A stretch of 64,000 nt of DNA, from assembly GCF_014750655.1 (NCBI RefSeq), contig NZ_JABBXD010000002.1:573314-637313 (forward strand). The letters are read 5' to 3'. A program made the position numbers and the translations under genes. The stretch's first letter is position 1. Every line of letters starts with the position of its first letter. This document shows, in pieces, positions 7,687-16,437 of the stretch. Origin of the DNA: Salinimonas profundi. Its GTDB lineage: Bacteria > Pseudomonadota > Gammaproteobacteria > Enterobacterales > Alteromonadaceae. Below the pieces are notes generated by a model. That model was not told where the DNA came from, did not search any database, and saw only the letters and a list, made by a program, of their open reading frames with translations.

Positions 7687-9741
7687 ATGTTGTTACATCG
7701 CGCGAAACGGTTGTCACGCCTGATTATCGGTTTATCACTCCTTGCCACCCCGGCTGCATCCACCTTTGCAGCAACATCAACACAACAGGCATTTGTGGCT
7801 GGTCAACCAGGCACTGCAGCGCTAGAGCAGATAACCCAGCAGATGTCGCTCAGCGACATTGAAGCACTGGTAGTGTCGTTAAAAAACGACAAACAATACA
7901 AACGCATGCTACAAAAATTGCAGGCGGATGAAACATCGGCCGCGGCTGAAATCCTTGCCGCTTTAAAGGACACAGGCTCGTTGTATGATGCCACGACAAC
8001 GCTGGTGCAGCAGAAGACAGGTGATGCACAGAAATTAGTGCGTGCTGCAATGCTACTTTTTCCGGCTGACCGCTACGCGCTCTATCATGCCCTGTTAGCT
8101 GAAAGCACATTATCTGAAAACCAGGTTAAATCCTGGGCGTCTTCTACCGGTGTGCTTACCAGCCAATTATATGCAGATGAGGCCTTCGATAGCGCAGGTA
8201 TCGCCATTGAGCCATTAATGGAATCGCTCAGTGTCAGTATTGCCGGGCAGACCGCAGATACCAAAGCATCTGTATATTTTCGCCGCGCCAATGCGTCGAA
8301 CGGCGACTGGCAGCGCGCAAACGATCTGCAATGGGAGCCGGTGACCGCACACCTTACCGGCCCGTTAGTCTATCTGCAGCCGGATACGGCTTATGAGCTG
8401 AAAATCAGACTGGAACAGGCGGACGGAAGTTCGCAAACACTGATGCGCCAGACGGCAACCCGCGCTGAAACACCACCTGTCGATCCCGACAAGGTTTACC
8501 AACTTGCTGATATTTATAACGGCGGGACGCTGGATCTGGAAGCGTTAGGCATAGAAGGCAAACCGGGTGCCTGGGCTAAGATTGTGGGTGATCCCAATCT
8601 TCCCATTGTTGCCCCTGACGGCAATAAGCATGCGATCGATATTGGGAATAACAGTTATATTTATTTTGAGAATATCGTCGTTAAAGGCGGCAGAACCCAT
8701 AGTGTTTTTGCAGAAAAAGCGCATCATATTTGGATAAACGAGTGTGATATTTCTGATTGGGGTCGCTCAGCTAACATTCTTAAAAATGGTGTTGCTTATG
8801 AATTAGAGGATGCACAGCCCATTAACTATGACTCTGCCATCTATCTTCGCCAAAGTGGTGTCGTCACGGTTGAAAACTGTCATATTCATGACCCCAATGC
8901 GTTGGCTAACGACTGGCGATATGGCCACCCCAAAGGACCAAATGCCTTTTTTGCACATGCCAATCATCCCAACCCTGCGTACAAGGGTCAGGTGATCCTA
9001 AGAAACAATATATTTGAGGGTAAGCCAGAGCACCGCTTCAATGATGTCATAGAAGGCCGTAAAAATGGTGAGCCTTTAGGGGGTTTTGTCAGAGACTCGG
9101 CAATTTATGGTAATACGCTCAGATATGCCAATGATGACAGTATTGAGATAGACGGTGGTCAGTATAACGTGCTGGTTTACAATAACGACATTGCGCATAG
9201 CTATACGGGTGTCAGCGCCATCCCGACACGGGTCGGACCGTCGTTTATCTTCAACAATTACATTCACGACCTGGGCGATCAAACAGGCAAGCAATGGGCC
9301 GCTGTTAAGCTGGGTGGGTTGTTCGCTGGTGCGTTTGGCAAGAGCCATATTTACCACAACCTTATCACCGTAGGTCGAAACGGTATCGCCGCATCGCGTT
9401 TTCAGGAAGACAATACATTTTATACCCACGCCCAGAATAATATCGTCATCACACAGAAAGACGCCAATATGGTAGGACTGAATGTATATGATCCCAGGCA
9501 GTTCGAACAAACCCGGTACGTGAACAACTATTTTTTCAATACAAAAAAGGGCGAGCCCAAAGTGGAAGGAACCATCGCCGTGCCTTATGCGTATCCTTCT
9601 GAGGTGAATACAAAAAATGCAGAAAGCTGGGTCAATAGTGAAGACCAGGCTATGTTTCCTGCCAATGATGCGTATTACATTCCCAATTTTAGTCTGAAAA
9701 ACGCTCAACAGGGCGCGTATATCAACGGGCTGATAAATTAA
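7687..9741 (+). CDS. exported parallel beta-helix protein, polysaccharide-lyase-like
   Basis: I place the start at the ATG at 7687, giving 684 residues, because it yields a normal signal peptide (MLLHRAKRLSRLIIGLSLLA, cleavage near TFAA). A GTG at 7612 would extend it by 25 residues. After a helical N-terminal third and a fibronectin-like stretch (about 165-255), the second half shows right-handed beta-helix rungs: NSYIYFENIVVKGG, HHIWINECDISDW, GVVTVENCHIHD, GQVILRNNIFEG, YNVLVYNNDIAHS. Such folds occur in polysaccharide lyases and epimerases; the catalytic residues cannot be assigned. It directly precedes the flippase gene, so it may trim or modify the EPS. Confidence 0.75.
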   Translation: MLLHRAKRLSRLIIGLSLLATPAASTFAATSTQQAFVAGQPGTAALEQITQQMSLSDIEALVVSLKNDKQYKRMLQKLQADETSAAAEILAALKDTGSLYDATTTLVQQKTGDAQKLVRAAMLLFPADRYALYHALLAESTLSENQVKSWASSTGVLTSQLYADEAFDSAGIAIEPLMESLSVSIAGQTADTKASVYFRRANASNGDWQRANDLQWEPVTAHLTGPLVYLQPDTAYELKIRLEQADGSSQTLMRQTATRAETPPVDPDKVYQLADIYNGGTLDLEALGIEGKPGAWAKIVGDPNLPIVAPDGNKHAIDIGNNSYIYFENIVVKGGRTHSVFAEKAHHIWINECDISDWGRSANILKNGVAYELEDAQPINYDSAIYLRQSGVVTVENCHIHDPNALANDWRYGHPKGPNAFFAHANHPNPAYKGQVILRNNIFEGKPEHRFNDVIEGRKNGEPLGGFVRDSAIYGNTLRYANDDSIEIDGGQYNVLVYNNDIAHSYTGVSAIPTRVGPSFIFNNYIHDLGDQTGKQWAAVKLGGLFAGAFGKSHIYHNLITVGRNGIAASRFQEDNTFYTHAQNNIVITQKDANMVGLNVYDPRQFEQTRYVNNYFFNTKKGEPKVEGTIAVPYAYPSEVNTKNAESWVNSEDQAMFPANDAYYIPNFSLKNAQQGAYINGLIN

Positions 9742-9798
9742 GGCAGGCTTTGTGCTTGTCTTCGGCACATATTTTAAACATGGAAAGTAACGCAGTAC

Positions 9799-11292
9799 AT
9801 GTCATTAAAAGCTAAATCTTTAGCGGGCGCGTTCTTCAATCTGTCAGCCAATGGCTTTGCCCAGATTGTTAACTTCGTCGTCTACGCTATTATGGCCCGA
9901 ATCCTTGAAGTTGAGGAATTCGGGCTTGTTGCCATCTGTTTGATGGTCGTTGAGTTTTGTAATCTATTTGTCACCGTAGGCATCAGCCAGAACCTCATTC
10001 AACGTAAACACTGGGATAATCAGTTCGCCAGCCTCTCATTCTGGGTACTGATGGGGGTTTCTGCGGCTATTGCCAGCCTTATCTTTGTGGTGGCTGTGCC
10101 TATTGCCTGGTACACCTATTCTGAACTTGCTGCGCAGCTTATTGCGGCCCTGGCTATCGTGCCGATTGCCAATGGTTTCAGGCTGGTACACAAAGCGAAA
10201 CTGGAACGTGACTTCGAAAACAAGAAGCTGGCGGTATACGATACCGTCGGAGTTCTAATAGGCGGCGTGGTTTCAGTTGTCACCGCACTGGACGGTTATG
10301 GCGCATGGGCTATCATCTTCGGCAAAATCGTTCAGGCCGTGGTCTCGACAATTCTGACTTGTGTGCGCTCTGATTTCAAACCCGAGAAAGTCACCGACAA
10401 ATCACATCTGCCGGAAATTATCACATTTGCCAAGCCGTTAATTGCGATGTCGTTTGTTAACTTTTTCTCGCAAAAAGCGTCGAATATAATTATTGCGTTT
10501 TTCCTGGGTGCATCGACGTTTGCGTTTGCCTCTGTCGCCAGACAGGGTTTTTCGGTTATCAACAACCTGACGTTCCAGCCGCTGAATCGAATTGCCCTTG
10601 CTGGCCTGTCGCGGGTAAGCACCGATAATCTCAGTCAGACCTTTGGGCGTATGGTGGGCATGACCGCAATCTTCGTCTCTCCGGTCTATTTTGGTGTGGG
10701 TGCCATCGCCCACCCCTTCGTAGAGCTGGTGTTTGGGGATAAGTGGACAACCAGCGCATATCTGCTCTCTATTCTGGCAATCATGGCTCCCACTCAGGTG
10801 ATGGCTTACTATCTGCCTAATCTTTTAATTTCCCGTGGCATGCCGCATCAGGCTTTTAAACTAAACATGATCAACCTGGTGGTGAATATGGCTCTGCCTC
10901 TGATGGCTGTGCCATGGGGGTTGTACGGCGTAATCATCGCTTTGGTAGTCGCCAATTACATCACCTTATTCCTGAAGTTTGCACTGGTTAAAAAGCATCT
11001 TGGTATTGGAATTAAAGATGCGCTTGCCAATACGTGGATGTTTTCTATGGCGTCGGTGATTATGTATGGTGTTGTCTTGTACCTTGAGCGATTCAATATC
11101 TATGGTCTGGATAATATATTTATCAATATTGCCGCATTAGTAGCCACTGGCGCGGCTATCTACACGATAATATTGCTGCTTTTCTTTCGCCGCAAAAGCT
11201 TCAAAGTGATGGCAGAGCTTAAGCGCTCAAAAAAGCAGAAGACGATTAAAAAGAAACCACCCACCGATACAACCGGAACAGTAGAGCCCTGA
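9799..11292 (+). CDS. Wzx-type polysaccharide flippase (MOP superfamily)
   Basis: The 497-residue protein has about 12-14 predicted membrane helices. Its N-terminus (SLKAKSLAGAFFNLSANGFAQ, followed by FVVYAIMARIL) is typical of WzxC/RfbX-like oligosaccharide flippases, which move undecaprenyl-PP-linked repeat units across the inner membrane. A lysine-rich cytoplasmic tail (KRSKKQKTIKKK) ends the protein. It is downstream of the beta-helix gene and followed by a terminator-like hairpin. It is the only flippase in the EPS region. Confidence 0.9.
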   Translation: MSLKAKSLAGAFFNLSANGFAQIVNFVVYAIMARILEVEEFGLVAICLMVVEFCNLFVTVGISQNLIQRKHWDNQFASLSFWVLMGVSAAIASLIFVVAVPIAWYTYSELAAQLIAALAIVPIANGFRLVHKAKLERDFENKKLAVYDTVGVLIGGVVSVVTALDGYGAWAIIFGKIVQAVVSTILTCVRSDFKPEKVTDKSHLPEIITFAKPLIAMSFVNFFSQKASNIIIAFFLGASTFAFASVARQGFSVINNLTFQPLNRIALAGLSRVSTDNLSQTFGRMVGMTAIFVSPVYFGVGAIAHPFVELVFGDKWTTSAYLLSILAIMAPTQVMAYYLPNLLISRGMPHQAFKLNMINLVVNMALPLMAVPWGLYGVIIALVVANYITLFLKFALVKKHLGIGIKDALANTWMFSMASVIMYGVVLYLERFNIYGLDNIFINIAALVATGAAIYTIILLLFFRRKSFKVMAELKRSKKQKTIKKKPPTDTTGTVEP

Positions 11293-11311
11293 TTTTCGAT
11301 GACTCACGATA

Positions 11312-11335
11312 AACCGCCCACACTCCCGGGCGGTT
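11312..11335 (+). terminator. terminator-like hairpin after the flippase
   Basis: A perfect 8-bp stem (AACCGCCC/GGGCGGTT) with an 8-base loop lies 20 bases after the stop. The following CATCTTTG is a weak T tract. Confidence 0.6.
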
Positions 11336-11472
11336 CATCTTTGACAAATGAAGCCGTCAATTTTCGGGTAATGCCTTCACGTTGCCCACGCACATTTTCA
11401 AAAACTGTGTTCCTCTCACATAGAAAATCAACAAAAACCCTTAAATTTCAGCGTCATAAACAAATATAAATA

Positions 11473-11490
11473 CTGGCACAATAGCTGCTT
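11473..11490 (+). promoter_or_regulatory. sigma-54 promoter upstream of ycgG/DUF1989
   Basis: CTGGCACAATAGCTGCTT fits the -24/-12 consensus TGGCAC-N5-TTGC, with the GG and GC dinucleotides in exact register. It lies about 210 bases before the YcgG start. Dependence on RpoN would fit a nitrogen-related function for the two genes. Confidence 0.65.
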
Positions 11491-11535
11491 AATCAGTGTA
11501 TATATTTTAGAATTGCCAGTCCATGGAGACAGACA

Positions 11536-11631
11536 ATGGAAACCTTATGTGCACTTGCCTTTGCTTATCAGTGCGTTCTTATTCTTCGCCGTACACAGTT
11601 TGCCGGAATCGCAATGCGGGCACCGGTCTAA
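11536..11631 (+). CDS. possible 31-residue leader peptide
   Basis: Between the sigma-54 site and ycgG an ATG at 11536 is preceded by GGAG at suitable spacing and opens a frame that ends with TAA at 11629-11631. The product begins METLCALAFAYQC. It has no recognisable homology or attenuator structure and could be chance. The rest of 11336-11699 shows nothing else I can support. Confidence 0.2.
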   Translation: METLCALAFAYQCVLILRRTQFAGIAMRAPV

Positions 11632-11699
11632 TAAGCATATTTCCAGTCTAATGTTGTATCTCACTCTTCTTTCTTACTGGCGTTACCAGAGACGACATT

Positions 11700-12380
11700 A
11701 TGCAAACTTATCTTCCTCAGCAGGAAGAAAACCTCAAAGCATTTATTGCACAAAAAGGTTTTCCCTGCATCGGTGCTAAAACAGCCCTACACAAAGATCA
11801 AATTCACCTTCATCACTTTGGTCCTCTACAGGACAGTTCGGATAATCTGGATATACTCGACGCGCTATATCGCTTCATCGCAAGCTTCAACATTCAAAGT
11901 GACATGTTCTCTTCGCTTGTCTGTACGTTCGAGGGCCCCTGGGATCACGGTGAGCGACACTACGAGCGCTTGCTATGGGACAAGCTACAGCAGCTTTATG
12001 ACATTGATAGCCAATTACATAACTGGGACAGTCACGTAAGTAATAATCCCGACCACGCTGATTTTAGCTTTAGTCTGGGCGGTCATGCTTTTTTCATTGT
12101 CTGTCTAAACCCGGCAAGTCGCCGCAAAAGTCGGCGCTACGACTCTCCCGCTATCGTCTTTAATCTTCACCAGCAATTTGATCAGTTGCGTAGCGAAGGA
12201 AAGTTTGAAAGCTTTCGTGATCATATCCGCAAAAGAGATTCGGTTTTCAGTGGCGGCGATAATCCGATGCTGGATAATCATGGTAGTGATTCTGAAGCAA
12301 AGCAATATAGTGGGCGTCAGTTAGAAGAAAACTGGCAATGCCCGTTTCACACGAATCAGGAGCAACGTAATAATGGATAA
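11700..12380 (+). CDS. YqcI/YcgG family haem-dependent N-hydroxylase-like protein
   Basis: The 226-residue protein matches the YqcI/YcgG family: QEENLKAFIAQKGFPCIGAKTAL at the start, a central TFEGPWDHGERHYERLLWDKLQ, and the most conserved block, FIVCLNPASRRKSRRY, with FNLHQQFDQLR after it. The family includes GntA, a haem enzyme that N-hydroxylates a guanidino group in guanitoxin biosynthesis. Its substrate here is unknown. The stop overlaps the next gene by 8 bases, so translation of the pair is probably coupled. The sigma-54 site upstream suggests nitrogen or stress control. Confidence 0.8.
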   Translation: MQTYLPQQEENLKAFIAQKGFPCIGAKTALHKDQIHLHHFGPLQDSSDNLDILDALYRFIASFNIQSDMFSSLVCTFEGPWDHGERHYERLLWDKLQQLYDIDSQLHNWDSHVSNNPDHADFSFSLGGHAFFIVCLNPASRRKSRRYDSPAIVFNLHQQFDQLRSEGKFESFRDHIRKRDSVFSGGDNPMLDNHGSDSEAKQYSGRQLEENWQCPFHTNQEQRNNG

Positions 12381-12948
12381 AATCGCACCGCGAAGTGGCA
12401 CCGCCTTTGAGTTAAAAGCAGGACAAAAATTGAAAGTGATCGATCCTGAAGGCGAGCAGGTCGCTGATTTGTATGCGTTTAACAGCAGTAATCACAATGA
12501 GTATTTATCATCAGGACGTTCTCTGGACTACAACGAAAGCGTAAATTTTGGCAAAGGCTCAAAGTTATATTCTAATGACAGCCATGAAATGTTTGAAATC
12601 GTTGAAGATACCGTCGAGGACCATGACTTTCTGCTCACCCCGTGTAGTAAGGCGACTTTCCGCCATTTTTACCCTGACGAGGAGCCTGTACCGGGCTGTC
12701 ACGGAAATCTGGCGAAAGCATTTTCTGCCTACGGCATCCCTGAGCATCTAATCAATACGACTTTCAATACGTTTATGAATGTGGCCATTGATGAAAAGGG
12801 GAAGTTGTCAGTTTTACCGCCCAAAAGTAAAGCCGGCGACTACACTGTTTTCGAAGCTAAGATGGATATGATTGTTGGTCTGACTGCGTGCTCTGCCGGC
12901 GAATCGAATAATTTCAGTTATAAACCTATTTGCTACGAAATTTTATAG
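12373..12948 (+). CDS. DUF1989 / urea-carboxylase-associated family protein
   Basis: The 191-residue protein carries the family hallmark GEQVADLYAFNSSNHNEYLS near the N-terminus and the later blocks DFLLTPCSKATFRHFY and GCHGNLAKAFSAYGI, with conserved cysteines. DUF1989 includes the CgdAB subunits of carboxyguanidine deiminase, earlier known as urea-carboxylase-associated proteins. Here there is one subunit, no carboxylase, and an overlap with the YcgG gene, so its substrate is more likely the YcgG product or a related guanidino compound. An AGGAG ribosome site 10 bases upstream supports this start. Confidence 0.8.
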   Translation: MDKIAPRSGTAFELKAGQKLKVIDPEGEQVADLYAFNSSNHNEYLSSGRSLDYNESVNFGKGSKLYSNDSHEMFEIVEDTVEDHDFLLTPCSKATFRHFYPDEEPVPGCHGNLAKAFSAYGIPEHLINTTFNTFMNVAIDEKGKLSVLPPKSKAGDYTVFEAKMDMIVGLTACSAGESNNFSYKPICYEIL

Positions 12949-12954
12949 GAAATA

Positions 12955-12979
12955 AAAAGGGTGCTATCAGCACCCTTTT
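12955..12979. terminator. bidirectional terminator between DUF1989 and the pyruvyltransferase
   Basis: A 10-bp perfect stem (AAAAGGGTGC/GCACCCTTTT) with a 5-base loop sits between convergent genes, with T tracts in both directions. Confidence 0.9.
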
Positions 12980-12992
12980 CTGTTTTTGTGGC

Positions 12993-13796
12993 TTAGACAC
13001 CCCACAAATCGAAAGGAAATGCCTGATAAAGCTTTCTGGCAATGGGAGTAAAATCAGGGGGTCTGGGAATATCGGCTTGCAGGCCTTCTTCAACGGAGCT
13101 TACCTTGGGGATGTCCTTTCTTCCGGTCCCCTGATAATAATCTTCGTACTTAAACATAGACTCGCCGCTGTTTGAGTCCAGAAATACCGCCGGTATGCCG
13201 TACGCTTCGGCAATGATCACCCCGTGCAATGAGCTTGAGATGACGCGTTTGCTATTAACAATGGACTCTATGAACGACCCCGGATATTGCATAGGTGTCA
13301 CCAGCGCATCCTCATGTCCCTCATAATGAGACATATCATCGTTCATATGATTAATAACAATGTACTCTCTGGCTTCGCCTTTCTGCATCAGCGACTTAGG
13401 GTAAAAATAAGGCAGTAAAATAGCTGGATCGCCAAAAATTTTAGGCACATCAATACCACGGTTCATCAGATATTCACGAGTAAGCGGGCCTCTGACTGCC
13501 CGGACATCAAGCTGCTTGAAACGATTGACCTTGTCGTCCATCTTTTTGTTCAGGCCGGTACCCCAGATAGTGTCATTGGTATTGGCGAAATGCAGTACGG
13601 ATCCCACGCTGACCAGCTTGTTATCGTGGCTGAGTTTGTGCGTAATCATCTTACCTTTCATTGCGATGATTCTGTTAACCAGATCGTAGGCAACAAAGTC
13701 GCCGATATTCGGCCGCGGATCTTTTTTCGACTGCCACCAGAAAATTAGCGACTTCTCTTTGGCATACTTTTGTTTTTCGGCCCATTTATAAAACAT
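12993..13796 (-). CDS. polysaccharide pyruvyltransferase family protein
   Basis: The 267-residue protein shows the CsaB-like layout: WWQSKKDPRPNIGDFVAYDL at the start, GTGLNKKM in the middle, and the C-terminal signature SSSLHGVIIAEAYGIPAVFL. Members transfer pyruvate from phosphoenolpyruvate to sugars as a ketal, adding negative charge to EPS. It is the last gene of a minus-strand set with the sulfotransferase and GT2 genes, pointing to a heavily modified acidic polymer. Confidence 0.88.
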   Translation of the reverse strand: MFYKWAEKQKYAKEKSLIFWWQSKKDPRPNIGDFVAYDLVNRIIAMKGKMITHKLSHDNKLVSVGSVLHFANTNDTIWGTGLNKKMDDKVNRFKQLDVRAVRGPLTREYLMNRGIDVPKIFGDPAILLPYFYPKSLMQKGEAREYIVINHMNDDMSHYEGHEDALVTPMQYPGSFIESIVNSKRVISSSLHGVIIAEAYGIPAVFLDSNSGESMFKYEDYYQGTGRKDIPKVSSVEEGLQADIPRPPDFTPIARKLYQAFPFDLWGV

Positions 13797-13850
13797 CTGT
13801 TGTCCTTTGTTACTTATATCTGGTGGCGTCTCTACGCTTCGTTAAGCGCG

Positions 13851-14639
13851 TTATAAAAACCGCTTTTTTAAACGGCGAATAATGCTTTCTTTGTTGAATC
13901 GCAACAATTCGTCATCAACATTAAACTCACGGATAAATTTCTCCGTCCATGCCTTGTTGATGGTATCGCTTTGTTTTTTGGTAACAGGCGCTGTCGGAAT
14001 GCGGTGACTATCGACCTCTGTTTCCATCAAGTCCGCAATACGCAAAATTGTATTTGCGGTATTACTTTTCACGTCGTTGAAATTCAAATCCATGTATTTG
14101 GCGCCATTGGCACTTAATGTGTATTTCCAGGAACTGTTTTCAAACAAAATTCTGCGCAGACCGTTATCAATATCCTCAAAACGGTATTCAGGCTGTTTTT
14201 GTTTTTCCTGCTTTGAGATCCACGCCCCTGTCTGCTTTGCTACCGCCAGCGAAACCGCCTGCGACATCACATCCTGGCGGGTCAGCAACACAAAGTGCGG
14301 ATTGGGAAATAACGCGCTGATACCGCTGAAGCCACCCAGCGTTTCGAGATGGCAGTAATGTAGTTTGATCCCAAATACACCGTTGGGTGACGTCCGGCGC
14401 TGCATCAGTTTTCGCATCACTTCTGCGGTATCAGAAATACCGAACTTTAGCTTCCACTGATTCAGGTTTTTGGTATTTGCATATTCCAGCGGAAACCCGA
14501 ATGCGCCGGTTTCGTGTAGCGCATGCCCCAGCATATGACTGCCTGATCGCACCGTAGAGGCTATGATCAGTGTTTTTCGGGTTTCTGTCTGATTGGGATA
14601 ATCGTGCTCATCGGCAAACTGATCTTCGTACAATTCCAT
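13851..14639 (-). CDS. Stf0-type sulfotransferase
   Basis: The 262-residue protein begins, after about 25 residues, with LIIASTVRSGSHMLGHAL, the 5'-phosphosulfate loop of sulfotransferases. HETGAFGFPLEYA follows, as in Stf0-family enzymes that sulfate trehalose-type sugars. GVFGIKLHY and FVLLTRQDVMSQAVSLAVA are the next conserved strands, the second carrying the 3'-phosphate-binding Arg/Ser. It probably transfers sulfate from PAPS to a sugar of the EPS. It lies 18 bases after the GT2 gene in the same direction. Confidence 0.85.
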   Translation of the reverse strand: MELYEDQFADEHDYPNQTETRKTLIIASTVRSGSHMLGHALHETGAFGFPLEYANTKNLNQWKLKFGISDTAEVMRKLMQRRTSPNGVFGIKLHYCHLETLGGFSGISALFPNPHFVLLTRQDVMSQAVSLAVAKQTGAWISKQEKQKQPEYRFEDIDNGLRRILFENSSWKYTLSANGAKYMDLNFNDVKSNTANTILRIADLMETEVDSHRIPTAPVTKKQSDTINKAWTEKFIREFNVDDELLRFNKESIIRRLKKRFL

Positions 14640-14657
14640 GTTTGGCTCTTTGCTTGG

Positions 14658-15518
14658 TTAAACGCGCTGACGCACTTTTTTAAGAGATACGGCGGCGATA
14701 TGCTCCATCGTCACACGCAGACCTGCTAATTTTATCGACTGCATTATCCAGCGGGCTTTTTGTTGCTTGAGTGGCAGGTACACAAGAAGCTGCGCGGCGA
14801 CGCGCTTACGGTAATTCTCTTCGCCCAAAAACGCCCGATGTTTATCTGCAGAGCGTAACCTGACGATGGCCTGCTCGGGTGTCATTTTGGCAACCTTTGC
14901 GCCAATGCCATCCATATTCATAAAGCGATACATGAATATGGCCCGTGGAATGTTCACAAGTTTATAGTTTTTTTGCAGCAGCCTGACATACATGTCCCAG
15001 TCCTGCCCGTTCGGCAGCGACTCGTCAAACCGTTCACTAATGGCCAGTTCACGACGTATACTGAATCCGCTCATCCCACAATACTGATTGCCTGTACGCA
15101 GAATGTCAGCCTGAACCACGTCGTCGGGCTGAACAAACACCTCTTCTTCTTTACCCAGATTCTGATAACCGCTTACTACGGCATCAGCACCTTCCTCGTA
15201 AGCACGAACATGTTCCAACAGGTAATCTGGCATCCAGATATCATCATCATCCAGAAATGCGATAATATCTCCACGAGCGGTATCAACACCGATATTGCGC
15301 GCCTTATTTGCACCAGATGACGTGTCGAGGGGTTTGTAGATAAAATTGTCGTGATGAGAAAATGCTTCAATTACCTGTTCATATGGCAAGGAAGATGCAT
15401 CATTTACCACAATGACTTCCAGTGGCTTAACAATTTGAGCATAAACGCCATCCAGCGCTTCTTTCAGTTCATTCGGTCGATTAAAAGTGGTAATGACAAC
15501 GCTGACTGTATAGCTCAT
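14658..15518 (-). CDS. family 2 glycosyltransferase
   Basis: I take the ATG at 15518, preceded by an AGGGA ribosome site, over a longer frame beginning at 15602. The 286-residue product starts MSYTVSVVITTFNRPNELKE, has the nucleotide-binding IAFLDDDDIWMPDYL (metal-binding DXD) and NGQDWDMYVRL. This is a GT-A inverting glycosyltransferase with no membrane segment, acting on the cytoplasmic face to extend the lipid-linked repeat unit. It is divergent from the second sulfotransferase at 15608. Confidence 0.9.
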   Translation of the reverse strand: MSYTVSVVITTFNRPNELKEALDGVYAQIVKPLEVIVVNDASSLPYEQVIEAFSHHDNFIYKPLDTSSGANKARNIGVDTARGDIIAFLDDDDIWMPDYLLEHVRAYEEGADAVVSGYQNLGKEEEVFVQPDDVVQADILRTGNQYCGMSGFSIRRELAISERFDESLPNGQDWDMYVRLLQKNYKLVNIPRAIFMYRFMNMDGIGAKVAKMTPEQAIVRLRSADKHRAFLGEENYRKRVAAQLLVYLPLKQQKARWIMQSIKLAGLRVTMEHIAAVSLKKVRQRV

Positions 15519-15607
15519 AGATTCCCTGTGAAGTAAAAATATAATGCGTAGACGGTTTAGGAAATTCCAAAGAATTTCTTTGATGTACATGAACAGGAGC
15601 AAGAATC

Positions 15608-16393
15608 GTGCAAGAAATTTTGAAGCAGCAATCGGAAAAGTATTTATCGAGGTATCCGAAGATATTTTTCTGCCATGTGCCTAAGTGCGCAGGCGTATCA
15701 TTATCCAAGGCGATTTATGCGTCGGTCTATCCCAGCGTCCTTAAAGCCACTAAGTTTGCAGCTCATATAGATCTTAAAAGTAGCAGGGTCAGCGCTGATC
15801 TTCTGGATATTGATATGATGACTGCCAGAGAGTGCCAGTTAATCTCGCATCTGGACTCGCCTAATATGCTCTACACTAACGGACACTGCATAGCGCGCCC
15901 ATCCGTAGTCAGTAAATATTCCCAGAAGTGGCACTTTCTTACGATACTGCGCGATCCGGTGGACCGTTTTATTTCTGAATTTGTTTATAACCGATACAAA
16001 GAGTCAGAATGGCTCAAGCACGATCAGGATATTGAGCAATATATTGAATCAGAAAAGGGGATTAGTGCCGGACTCACTTATGCCAGATATTTCTCAGGAA
16101 TAAATGACAGTCAGCAAATACTGGCCAATCCGGAAGCCGCCATCGATGCAGCTGTTGCCAATTTAAGACGATTTGCTGTAGCCGGTACACTGGATGATAT
16201 GCCGTCTTGGATAAATCAGTTTAATCAGCGTTTTGATACAAAAATTAATATCGACAGCAAGAATAAAAGCCCGAACCAGAATGCATCCTCTGATATTACA
16301 GCAAACGATCAGGTTATGAATCAGATCGCCCGGCTTTGTGACATTGACTTGCAGATTTATCAGCAGTTAAAGGCCATAAAACCTGCCGCATAA
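15608..16393 (+). CDS. sulfotransferase family 2-like protein
   Basis: The 261-residue protein starts at GTG with an AGGAG ribosome site. Its PAPS-binding motif IFFCHVPKCAGVSLSKAI is at about residues 19-36 and the 3'-phosphate motif TILRDPVDRFISEFVYNRY at about 115-133, as in the heparan-sulfate 2-O and chondroitin sulfotransferase families. It is a different family from the Stf0 enzyme at 13851, so the polymer may carry sulfate at two positions. It is the only plus-strand gene among minus-strand EPS genes here. Confidence 0.85.
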   Translation: MQEILKQQSEKYLSRYPKIFFCHVPKCAGVSLSKAIYASVYPSVLKATKFAAHIDLKSSRVSADLLDIDMMTARECQLISHLDSPNMLYTNGHCIARPSVVSKYSQKWHFLTILRDPVDRFISEFVYNRYKESEWLKHDQDIEQYIESEKGISAGLTYARYFSGINDSQQILANPEAAIDAAVANLRRFAVAGTLDDMPSWINQFNQRFDTKINIDSKNKSPNQNASSDITANDQVMNQIARLCDIDLQIYQQLKAIKPAA

Positions 16394-16437
16394 TCAGGCG
16401 GATCAGGCAGGCCGTCAGCGAGACAGCCTGCTACAAT

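Noticed and set aside
9076..9768. 230-codon minus-strand frame opposite the beta-helix gene
   Set aside because: The plus strand encodes clear beta-helix rungs. The antisense frame has no recognisable motif or ribosome site.
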